Below, one piece after another: positions 57,174 through 64,000 of a stretch of DNA of 64,000 nucleotides. The notes beneath the pieces were generated by a model that was not told the DNA's origin, searched no databases, and saw only the letters and a list, made by a program, of their open reading frames with translations. The position numbers were made by a program, and so were the translations under genes. The DNA is from an uncultured Oscillospiraceae bacterium. GTDB taxonomy: Bacteria; Bacillota; Clostridia; Oscillospirales; Oscillospiraceae. Position 1 is the stretch's first letter; the number at the start of each line of letters is the position of its first letter. The stretch is from contig CAKTRJ010000003.1 in assembly GCA_934597345.1 (NCBI GenBank), positions 1 to 64,000 on the forward strand, in the 5' to 3' direction.

Positions 57174-58633
57174 GGGTGGATCACCGCCTTTCCGATGACA
57201 TCAAGCAATACCTCGGGGAACAGGCCCATCAGCAGGCACAGGGCCGCCAGGATCAGCATAGGCACGATCATGAACGGCCCCGCCTCATGGGCGCTTTCGG
57301 GGGTGGGAAGCTCCGTCCCCTGGGCGGGGAACCATGCCTTCACCACCACCTGGAACATGTAGATGGCCGTCAGCAGCGCGGAGATGAGGATGGCGATAAA
57401 GCCCAGATAAGAGGCCGTACTGCCCTCGCTCACGGCGGCAAGGCCGATGTACCACTTGCTGACAAAGCCGTTGAAGGGCGGAATGCCCGTCAGGGCGCAG
57501 GCGGCCGCGGTGAAGCAGGCGAAGGTCAGGGGCATGCGCCGTCCCAGGCCCTCCAGCTCGCTGACGTACTCCCGATGGGCGTAGTGCAGCACGCTGCCGG
57601 CGCAGAAGAAGGCCATGATCTTCACCACCGAATGGACGATCAGGTGCATAAAGGCGGCAACTGCCCCGGCACCGGTCATAATAGCGGTGGCAAACAGAAT
57701 GTAGCTGAGGTTGGACACAGTGGAGTAGGCCAGCCGCCGCTTGAAGTGGCGCTGCTTCAGCGCCATGGCGGAGCCGAATACCAGCGTGATCATGGCCAGC
57801 GCCATCACGGTGTACTGGCCCCATGTGCCGTAAAGAATGTCCACGCCGAAGGTAAAATAGGTCAGCCGGATGCAGGCGAAAGCGCCCGCCTTGACCACCG
57901 CCACCGCGTGCAGCAGCGCCGTCACCGGCGTGGGGGCCACGGCGGCGCTGATGAGCCAGCTGTGCATGGGCCAGATGGCGGCCTTGACGCCGCAGCCCGC
58001 AAAGGCCAGCACGAACACGCTCAGCAGCAGCTCCATATTGCCGGTATAACCCGCCAGATGGCCACCGGGAACGAACTCCTGGGCGTCGTTGACGATCAGG
58101 AACACCATGCCGATAAAGGCCAGCGCCGCGCCCGCGATGGAGTAGGCGGCGTATTTCACGCCCGCGTGGATGGCCTGCTTGGTCATGGCGTGCATCACCA
58201 GCGGGATGGTGGCCAGCGTCAGCAGCTCATAGAACAGGTACATGGTCATCATATTGGCGGCGAAGGCAATGCCCAGCGTTACGCCAAAGGATGCCGTGAA
58301 GAAGGCCCAGAACATGGGCTTGTGGCCCTCATGCTTCATATAGTCCCATGCGTACACCATGGTAAAGGGCCACAGGGAGGCGGACAGTCCTGCAAACAGC
58401 TTGGCCGCGCCGTCCATACGGAGGGTAAAGTGCAGGGAATCGGTGAACCGCAGGAAGGTGAAGCTGGAGCCGTCGCATTGCAGGATGGCCAGCCATGCAA
58501 GGATGGTGGTAGCACCGATGATGACGGCGTACAGCGTGCAGCGTCCGCGGTCGGTGCGGAAGGGGATGAAGTAGGCCGCCAGACCTGCCACGATGGGCAG
58601 GAATACCGGCAGACAAAGCAAAATTCCGTTCAT
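57170..58633 (-). CDS. MrpD-type cation/proton antiporter subunit (third copy in transcription order)
   Basis: A 487-residue membrane protein with about fourteen helices of the Proton_antipo_M family. Core phrases: NMMTMYLFYELLTLATIPLV, GAALAFIGMVF, CGVKAAIWPMHSWLISA and AVAVVKAGAFA, holding the channel Lys/Glu/His residues. GGGAGGTG precedes the ATG. It overlaps the last gene by 4 bp and follows the previous paralog by 13 bp. Confidence 0.88.
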   Translation of the reverse strand: MNGILLCLPVFLPIVAGLAAYFIPFRTDRGRCTLYAVIIGATTILAWLAILQCDGSSFTFLRFTDSLHFTLRMDGAAKLFAGLSASLWPFTMVYAWDYMKHEGHKPMFWAFFTASFGVTLGIAFAANMMTMYLFYELLTLATIPLVMHAMTKQAIHAGVKYAAYSIAGAALAFIGMVFLIVNDAQEFVPGGHLAGYTGNMELLLSVFVLAFAGCGVKAAIWPMHSWLISAAVAPTPVTALLHAVAVVKAGAFACIRLTYFTFGVDILYGTWGQYTVMALAMITLVFGSAMALKQRHFKRRLAYSTVSNLSYILFATAIMTGAGAVAAFMHLIVHSVVKIMAFFCAGSVLHYAHREYVSELEGLGRRMPLTFACFTAAACALTGIPPFNGFVSKWYIGLAAVSEGSTASYLGFIAILISALLTAIYMFQVVVKAWFPAQGTELPTPESAHEAGPFMIVPMLILAALCLLMGLFPEVLLDVIGKAVIHP

Positions 58634-58646
58634 GTCAGCACCTCCC

Positions 58647-60104
58647 TTACGCGATAGCCCCGGCGATGGACTGCATCACCGAGAGCACGCCGTTGGGGAA
58701 CAGACCCATCAGTCCGCAGATGGCCGCGAAGATCACCAGCGGCACCACGATGCCCGCAGGCTCGCGGATGGGGGACAGGTCCAGCCCCTCGGTATCATGG
58801 CCGGGGAAGAAGGCGGAGATCACCGGCGGGAACAGGTATCCGGCGGTGAACAGCGCCGACAGGATCAGCGTCACCGGCACCAGATAGCCCAGCGCACCGG
58901 GCAGTGCCTCCAGCGCCGCCGTGGCCAGATACCACTTGCTGTGGAAGCCGCCGAAGGGCGGGATGCCCACCAGCGACAGGGATACCAGCGCGAAGCAGAT
59001 GAAGGTCACCGGCATCCGGCGGCCAAGGCCCCGCAGCTCGTCCACGCGGGTCTTGTGGACCAGCAGGATGATGGAGCCGGCGCACTGGAAGATGGCGATC
59101 TTGGCCGCCGCGTGGAAGAACAATTGCAGCATGGAGCCGGTAAACCCGTCGGGGGACAGGATGAACAGGCCCAGCAGCACATAGGAGATCTGGGAGATAC
59201 TGGAATAGGCCAGCCGCTTTTTCAGCTCCTTTTCCAGACACCCCATGAAAGAGCCCATGAAGATGGAGGTGAGGACAAGAATCAGGCATACCGTCTGCAC
59301 CCAGGTCCCACGCAGGAGACCGGCTCCGGCGGTGAAGAAGATGGTGCGCAGCACGGCGATGACGCCCGCCTTGGCGATCAGGCCGCTGAGGAGCGCCGAA
59401 GCCGGAGCCGGAGCCGCCGGATGGGCGCTGGGCAGCCAGTTATGCAGGGGAAACAATCCCGCCTTGGCGCCGAAGCCCAGAATCATGCAGAATACTGCCG
59501 CCAGCGTCAGGGGCGTGGCCTCGGTCATGGTGCCGCCCGCCGTAAAGGACAGGCTCTCACAGTGGAAGTACAGCACCACCACGCCAAACAGCGCCACAAA
59601 CGCGCCGCCCACCGAGTAGAACAGGTACTTGTACGCGCCCACGATGGCCTTTTTCTTCAGCTCGTGCAGCACCAGCGGTGCGCTGCACAGGGTGGTCAGC
59701 TCATAGAACAGGTACAGCGTCACCATATCCGCCGCCAGCGCGGTGCCCAGCAGCACCGCCTCGGTGGTGAACAGGAACACATAGAACCGGGGCTCGCCGC
59801 CGCTGTGAGGCATATACACGGCGGCGTAGGGGATGGTCAGCAGCCAGCACACCGCCGTCACCACGGCGAACACCGCCGCCACGCCGTCCATCTTCAGCGA
59901 GAAGGTCAGCGATTCGGAGAGATACACCACACTGGTGGCCCAGTCGCGGCCGGACACGGCGGCGTAGATCACCAGCGCCGTCAGCATAGTCTGGGCCGCT
60001 GCCAGAATGGGGGTCAGCCGCCGTGCGTTCTCCTCCTTGCAGAAGGCGCAGGCGATCCCCAGCAGGAAGGGCAGCAGAAGGATCAGATACAGCATATGAT
60101 ACAT
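58647..60104 (-). CDS. MrpD-type cation/proton antiporter subunit (second copy)
   Basis: A 485-residue paralog of its neighbours with about fourteen helices. Core phrases are DMVTLYLFYELTTLCSAPLV, FGAKAGLFPLHNWLPSAHP and LIAKAGVIAVLRT. The closest relative within the window appears to be the gene at 55212, since both share the PAAPAPASALLSG-like loop (HPAAPAPASALLSGL here, HPVAPAPASALLSGV there). AAGGAGTGG lies close before the ATG; a second ATG three codons on is possible. Confidence 0.88.
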   Translation of the reverse strand: MYHMLYLILLLPFLLGIACAFCKEENARRLTPILAAAQTMLTALVIYAAVSGRDWATSVVYLSESLTFSLKMDGVAAVFAVVTAVCWLLTIPYAAVYMPHSGGEPRFYVFLFTTEAVLLGTALAADMVTLYLFYELTTLCSAPLVLHELKKKAIVGAYKYLFYSVGGAFVALFGVVVLYFHCESLSFTAGGTMTEATPLTLAAVFCMILGFGAKAGLFPLHNWLPSAHPAAPAPASALLSGLIAKAGVIAVLRTIFFTAGAGLLRGTWVQTVCLILVLTSIFMGSFMGCLEKELKKRLAYSSISQISYVLLGLFILSPDGFTGSMLQLFFHAAAKIAIFQCAGSIILLVHKTRVDELRGLGRRMPVTFICFALVSLSLVGIPPFGGFHSKWYLATAALEALPGALGYLVPVTLILSALFTAGYLFPPVISAFFPGHDTEGLDLSPIREPAGIVVPLVIFAAICGLMGLFPNGVLSVMQSIAGAIA

Positions 60105-60117
60105 TCCACTCCTTTCC

Positions 60118-61614
60118 TTAATAGTGGCAGAACAGACCGAAGCCCTGCTGCAGCAGCGCCGTCAGCGGCGCGGAATGGATACCGATGATCAGGCCGATGG
60201 CCAGCAGCACCGCGGCAGGCACGGCCTTGCCCCAGTTGACCTTCTGGGCCACGGCGGCGGAGCCGTCCTTCTGGGGCAGCCACAGCACCATGGCAGTGTA
60301 CAGGAAGTACAGCACGTTCAGCAGCGTGGAGATGGCCAGCGCCAGCAGCACGGGCCACTTCTGCCACGTCAGGGAGAAGGCGGCCTGGGCGAATTGCAGC
60401 TTGGGGATAAAGCCGATGAACAGCGGCACGCCCACCATGCTGAGGGCACCGGCGGTAAACAGCGCACCTGCCGCCACGTTGCGGTGGCCTGCGCCCTGCA
60501 GGCTGGGGAAGTCGTTGTGGCCGCCAGAAACGTCACGCAGTCCGGAGGCGGACAGGAACAGCATAGGCTTGGTCAGCGCGTGAGAGAAGATGTGCAGGAA
60601 CGCCGCCAGCAGTGCCGCCTGCGTCCCCATGCCCAGCCCCATGTAGATATAGCCGATCTGGGCGGCGGAGGAATAGGCCACCATGGTGGTCAGCCGCTTG
60701 GAGCGGATGGCGGACACGGAGCCCACGATCATACCGGCGATGCCGAAGAGCAGCAGCACCGACTGGATGCCGCTCTCGGCAAAGACCTCGATGCCCACGG
60801 CGCGGTAGATGATCTTGATGAGCAGCAGGATATACGCCTTGGACACGACACCGGAGAGAATACCGGAGGAGGCGGGGGTGGCCCGTCCGTAGGTATCCGG
60901 CATCCAGAAGTGGAAGGGGAACAGACCGGACTTGATGGCAAGACCCGCCGTCATCAGGCCGATGGCCACCGTCATGGAGAACTGATACGTTCCCTCGGCC
61001 CACAGCGCGGCGATGGTGTCGTGCAGCTGGGGGAACAGCAGATGGCCGGTGATGGAGTAGGTGTAGATGACGCCGATGAGGAACAGGCCGGAGCCCACCA
61101 GCGCGAACACCATGTACCGGGCCGACGCGATCAGGGCGCGGCCGGTGGACTTGGCGGACAGCAGCGCGCAGGAGGCGATGGTGCAGATCTCGATGAACAC
61201 ATAGCCGGTGAAGATATCGTTGGTGTAGGACAGAGCCAGCAGGGATACCAGCGTCAGATCCACCATGCTCCAGTAGAGGTGGCGGCGCTTGTCGGGAATG
61301 TCCTTCAGGATGCGGTCCATGCCGCCCAGCACGCTTAGCAGCATCACCACCGAGAACAGCAGCGCCATCAGCGGCTCGATCACGCCTGCGGCGATCTCGT
61401 TGCCCCAGGGTGCGGGGAAGTGGCCCATCATGTAGGAATAGCTGGTGTTGTTGCTGGCGCAGAACCACAGCACGCAGCTCTGCAGCACGGTAGATACGCA
61501 CAAAAGGCCGATGGTCAGCCGGCGGCCCCACTTGTCGCCCGCCACAAAGGTGGTGACGGCGCACAGCAGGCACAGGATGATGGAGAAGAAGGGAAAGTTC
61601 TGGACAAAGCTCAT
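60118..61614 (-). CDS. mrpD: MrpD-type cation/proton antiporter subunit (first copy)
   Basis: A 498-residue polytopic membrane protein. Core phrases: NDIFTGYVFIEICTIASCAL, GLAIKSGLFPFHFWMPDTYG and GVVSKAYILL. It is the copy next to mrpC, with ATGA overlap, hence the positional equivalent of MrpD/MbhH. The Lys of the usual VTKA segment is kept (VVSKA). Confidence 0.88.
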   Translation of the reverse strand: MSFVQNFPFFSIILCLLCAVTTFVAGDKWGRRLTIGLLCVSTVLQSCVLWFCASNNTSYSYMMGHFPAPWGNEIAAGVIEPLMALLFSVVMLLSVLGGMDRILKDIPDKRRHLYWSMVDLTLVSLLALSYTNDIFTGYVFIEICTIASCALLSAKSTGRALIASARYMVFALVGSGLFLIGVIYTYSITGHLLFPQLHDTIAALWAEGTYQFSMTVAIGLMTAGLAIKSGLFPFHFWMPDTYGRATPASSGILSGVVSKAYILLLIKIIYRAVGIEVFAESGIQSVLLLFGIAGMIVGSVSAIRSKRLTTMVAYSSAAQIGYIYMGLGMGTQAALLAAFLHIFSHALTKPMLFLSASGLRDVSGGHNDFPSLQGAGHRNVAAGALFTAGALSMVGVPLFIGFIPKLQFAQAAFSLTWQKWPVLLALAISTLLNVLYFLYTAMVLWLPQKDGSAAVAQKVNWGKAVPAAVLLAIGLIIGIHSAPLTALLQQGFGLFCHY

Positions 61615-62006
61615 ATGCGCCCTCCCTTCCGCCGGTCGGACATCATCAGGTACAGCGCGTCAATGTCCAGCGTATGGTACTTCTTATAGATGCGGATGGT
61701 CAGGCTCAGCATCAGGGCCGACACGCTGACCGACACCACGATGCCCGTCAGCACAAGACCGGCGGGGATGGGGTTGATGTAGTTGGCCATGTCGGTGACG
61801 CCGTCCGTGACGATGGGGACGGTGCGGCCGGTGATATAGCCCCGGTCGGCCAGCAGCAGGAAGGTGCCGCTGTCCATGATGTCCAGACCAATGACCTTTT
61901 TCAGCAGGTTCTGGTCAAACAGCAGCATGCACATGCCGATGGCGAACAGGATCACCGCCACGCAGGCCTCGTAATTTTCCGACAGGTGGGTAAACATGTT
62001 GTTCAT
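61611..62006 (-). CDS. mrpC: MrpC/NuoK-like antiporter subunit
   Basis: A 131-residue protein with three membrane helices. The NuoK/MrpC phrases are YEACVAVILFAIGMCMLLF, LLKKVIGLDIMDSGTFLLL and a third helix VLTGIVVSVSVSALMLSL. Its ATG overlaps the preceding stop by one base (TAATG), and its own stop overlaps mrpD. Confidence 0.9.
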   Translation of the reverse strand: MNNMFTHLSENYEACVAVILFAIGMCMLLFDQNLLKKVIGLDIMDSGTFLLLADRGYITGRTVPIVTDGVTDMANYINPIPAGLVLTGIVVSVSVSALMLSLTIRIYKKYHTLDIDALYLMMSDRRKGGRI

Positions 62007-62893
62007 TACAGCTCCCCCCTTTGGAAATACATGTAAAAGCTATACATGGTGCAGCACACCACGAAGCCCACCGCCACGTTCAGCGGCAGGATCAGACCGG
62101 CGGACAGGATGCGGCCCGGTACGCCGGGAGAGATGATGGAGTGCAGATGGTTGGCGCCGGTGAAGAAGGAGTAGGTCTTGGAGCAGGCGTAGAAGCCCAG
62201 GGCGCACAGCACGATGATCTTCAGCACCTTGGCGGGGATGGCTTTGGAGGCGCGCTCGCCGCCCCACACCAGACCGTAGATGATCAGGGCCGAGGCCATG
62301 ATGGCGCCGCCGGAGAAACCGCCGCCGGGGGACAGGTGGCCGTTCAGCAGGATATACACGCCGAACACCAGAATGATGGGGATCACGAATTTGCACACGG
62401 TGCGGATGATGGGATCCTGATAGTAATCCAGCACCTCATAGTCCAGCTTGCGGACGCGGCGCTTGCCAGGCGCGTTCATCAGCATGGTCACGGCGCACAT
62501 GGCGGTGAACAGCACGAAGGATTCGCCCAGCGTATCGAAGGCACGGTAGTCCAGGATCATGCCCGCCACGGTGTTCACCGCGCCGGTCTCCTCGGTGCCT
62601 TTTTCCACATAGCGCTCCGCCACCTCATTGACGGTGGGCGCGTCGTCGCTGCCGTAGGCAGGTAGGTTGGCCACCGTCAGCAGCATGAAGGTGGCAAAGA
62701 CGATGCACGCCACAATGGCCAGCACTGTATAGGCGATCTGGCCCCGCTCCACGGTTTCGCGGGCAGAGGCAGCGTCATAATGCGGCTCATAGGGAGCGGC
62801 CGCCTCTTTCCTGGCGGGCTTCTCCTGCTCCAGCATGGCAGACCAGTCCACCTGACCGTCCAGCCAGCGGTGGAGGAAATTTTTCTCACGCAT
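62006..62893 (-). CDS. Fused MbhE-MnhB/MrpB-type antiporter subunit
   Basis: A 295-residue protein joining two modules. Residues about 1-50 are a hydrophilic cytoplasmic start. Residues about 55-145 have the MbhE/MrpA-C-terminal pattern (VNEVAERYVEKGTEETGAVN, DYRAFDTLGESFVLFTA). Residues about 165-295 are an MrpB/MnhB domain (DPIIRTVCKFVIPIILVFG, GHLSPGGGFSGGAIMA). In canonical Mrp these modules lie in MrpA and MrpB; in Mbh they are the separate subunits E and F. The start at 62893 has GAGAGGAGG upstream; longer frames overlap the previous gene. Confidence 0.82.
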   Translation of the reverse strand: MREKNFLHRWLDGQVDWSAMLEQEKPARKEAAAPYEPHYDAASARETVERGQIAYTVLAIVACIVFATFMLLTVANLPAYGSDDAPTVNEVAERYVEKGTEETGAVNTVAGMILDYRAFDTLGESFVLFTAMCAVTMLMNAPGKRRVRKLDYEVLDYYQDPIIRTVCKFVIPIILVFGVYILLNGHLSPGGGFSGGAIMASALIIYGLVWGGERASKAIPAKVLKIIVLCALGFYACSKTYSFFTGANHLHSIISPGVPGRILSAGLILPLNVAVGFVVCCTMYSFYMYFQRGEL

Positions 62894-63215
62894 GGCCGTC
62901 CTCCTCTCCCCGCTCCTCGTGAAGGGCGGCATGCTGGCGGATGGTTTCCTCCTCATGCTTGCGGTGCTCTTCATCCCGGTCGATGAGGTTCAGCCGCCGC
63001 AGCGTCAGGAACAGCAGCAGGCTGGTGATGCCCGCGCCCACCGCCGCCTCGGTGATGGCCAGGTCGGGGGACTCCAGCATGATCCAGATCACCGACATGA
63101 TGACGGAATAGGCCATGTAGATGATCACGGCCTGCATGGGCTTTTTGGTCAGGGCGGTGGCGGCGGCGCATACGATCAGCCCCACCAGCAGTATCAGGCG
63201 AAAGGTCGTCATCAT
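62886..63215 (-). CDS. MbhD/MrpA-C-terminal-domain-like subunit (DUF4040 type)
   Basis: A 109-residue protein with three helices and the family phrase MSVIWIMLESPDLAITEAAVGAG. This segment is part of the large MrpA in aerobic bacilli and a stand-alone subunit (MbhD) in membrane-bound hydrogenases. It overlaps mrpG by ATGA and the next gene by 8 bp. The C-terminus is very hydrophilic (Glu/Arg/His-rich). Confidence 0.83.
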   Translation of the reverse strand: MMTTFRLILLVGLIVCAAATALTKKPMQAVIIYMAYSVIMSVIWIMLESPDLAITEAAVGAGITSLLLFLTLRRLNLIDRDEEHRKHEEETIRQHAALHEERGEEDGHA

Positions 63216-63580
63216 TCGGCAGCCACCTCCTCCTTGGTTCCTTCGGTGTGATACTCCGCGTCACTGAGATCCAGATGCTCGCCCAGATTCTCATCGGCGC
63301 GGTATTCAAACATGCTGAGCATGTGGCTGCTCAGCGGCGAGGTCATCCACTGCAATGCCAGCACCAGGATCAGCTTCCACGCCACAGCATGGAAGCCCAC
63401 GGCGATCAGGATGCCGATGGTGAACAGCAGCAGACTCAGGGTGTCGCCCAGCGCGGCGGCATGGATGCGCTGCAGGGCGAAGTCAAAGCGAAACAGGCCG
63501 ATGATGGATACCACCATGATGAACAGTCCCGCCAGAATAAACGCGGCGCACAGGCCGAAACGGATCCATTCACCGATCAT
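63212..63580 (-). CDS. mrpG: MrpG/MnhG antiporter subunit
   Basis: A 122-residue protein with three helices, beginning MIGEWIRFGLCAAFILAGLF and containing DFALQRIHAAALGDTLSLLL, typical of MrpG. The ATG at 63580 has GAAGGAGAACAGC before it; the longer frame starts deeper in mrpF. It overlaps mrpF by 11 bp. Confidence 0.88.
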   Translation of the reverse strand: MIGEWIRFGLCAAFILAGLFIMVVSIIGLFRFDFALQRIHAAALGDTLSLLLFTIGILIAVGFHAVAWKLILVLALQWMTSPLSSHMLSMFEYRADENLGEHLDLSDAEYHTEGTKEEVAAE

Positions 63581-63884
63581 GCTGTTCCTTCTCCTTTCGT
63601 CTGCGGTCATACAGGTTGATGTAAATGCGGCACAGCATCATCACGGCGATGAAGGACATGACCACATAGATCACGGCGATGTCCGCCAGATAGTCCTCGC
63701 CCAGCAGATAGGTCAGGGCGCAGATGATGATGACCACCAGCGTGCCCACCAGATTGATGCCGATGATGCGGTCCACCGTCAGATGGGCCTTCAGAATATA
63801 GACCAGCACCGCAATCACGCACAAGGCCAGCGCCGCCAGCACACCCCAAAAGAGGTAGTCATAGCATTGTTGGATCAGTTCCAT
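63570..63884 (-). CDS. mrpF: MrpF/MnhF antiporter subunit
   Basis: A 104-residue protein with three helices. Family phrases are TVDRIIGINLVGTLVVIIIC and YLADIAVIYVVMSFIAVM, including the conserved R-(I/V)-x-x-x-N segment. It overlaps mrpE by 10 bp and mrpG by 11 bp. Confidence 0.9.
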   Translation of the reverse strand: MELIQQCYDYLFWGVLAALALCVIAVLVYILKAHLTVDRIIGINLVGTLVVIIICALTYLLGEDYLADIAVIYVVMSFIAVMMLCRIYINLYDRRRKEKEQHDR

Positions 63885-64000
63885 TCCTCGCCCTCCATTT
63901 TCCGCAGCATCCGGGTCAGGTTCCAGTCGGGGATGCTGTCGGCGTTGGACTTATCCAGACACAGCACCAGAAAATCGTCGCCGCTCTGCTCGATGGTGAC
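63875..64000 (-). CDS. mrpE: MrpE/MnhE antiporter subunit, C-terminal part
   Basis: The last 41 codons of a gene running off the window end. The visible product ends LDKSNADSIPDWNLTRML-RKMEGEEWN, matching the soluble C-terminus of MrpE (a Pro-Asp-x-Asn-Leu-Thr-type motif before the end). It overlaps mrpF and places mrpE first or early in the operon; the promoter is outside. Confidence 0.8.
   Translation of the reverse strand, partial: VTIEQSGDDFLVLCLDKSNADSIPDWNLTRMLRKMEGEEWN

Overview
The window is a chromosomal segment of an endospore-forming, GC-rich (roughly 60% GC) member of the Clostridia, most like gut Oscillospiraceae/Ruminococcaceae. The pointers are sporulation genes (sigK, spoVAD, spoVAE), a MurE with the meso-diaminopimelate DNPR motif, clostridial Shine-Dalgarno sites and sigma-A promoters, TPP and FMN riboswitches in front of ECF-type vitamin S-components, and several families of short palindromic repeats. 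The exact genus cannot be fixed from the sequence alone.

Layout. 1-111: the 3' end of a 5S rRNA gene and its terminator. 289-852: an HD-domain hydrolase. 921-14023 (minus strand): a division and cell-wall (dcw) cluster transcribed mraZ-rsmH-ftsL-ftsI/spoVD-murE-mraY-ftsW-murG-murA-ftsQ-ftsZ, with a sigma-A promoter and MraZ-type operator repeats at its head and a separate promoter before ftsZ; murF, murD, murC and ftsA are absent. 14279-17148 (minus): a csoR-copA copper-efflux operon in which a CopZ-like chaperone is fused in frame to the end of CopA but keeps its own internal Shine-Dalgarno site and ATG. 17145-18579 (minus): spoVAD-spoVAE behind a sigma-G-like promoter. 18656-23482 (plus): a tight six-gene operon (HAD phosphatase, MFS transporter, GDPD phosphodiesterase, rsmD, coaD, coiled-coil protein). 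23501-26386: an alpha-glucosidase and a membrane-anchored XRE regulator. 26469-28905 (minus): cstA with a co-transcribed unknown gene. 28966-29841: a short terminated transcript followed by sigK. 29910-34748: an LTA-synthase-like protein, dinB and a DEAD-box helicase. 34759-42561: an orphan oligopeptide-binding lipoprotein, FMN riboswitch plus ribU, a pilin/sortase pair, an unknown protein, YqeG, an M24 aminopeptidase and EF-P. 42606-49859: a zinc-ribbon protein, a second XRE regulator, pncB, cardiolipin synthase, a membrane protein, TPP riboswitch plus thiT, and an SGNH hydrolase. 49980-54994: a structured leader, ssnA and ygfK, with a REP-associated tyrosine transposase (RAYT) gene between them. 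55212-64000 (minus): a large Mrp/Mbh-type cation/proton antiporter operon with four NuoL/M/N-like subunits, running off the window end at mrpE.

Interspersed repeats are the least ordinary content. A 160-bp multi-hairpin element occurs twice (6651-6810 and 55051-55210) with many compensatory changes in its stems, each copy starting 1-6 bp after the stop codon of a minus-strand gene. A TGTCATTCCGAG-bounded element occurs twice, also 6-7 bp after minus-strand stop codons. A GTAGGG...CCCTAC hairpin family forms a BIME-like array at 34759-34949 and is also present twice, inverted, inside the coding sequence of the RAYT gene, where it is translated. Together these are consistent with an active or recently active REP/RAYT-type system plus a separate structured element under structural constraint.

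Limits: everything was read by eye. Family assignments rest on motifs and gene context; no alignment, profile search or folding program was run.
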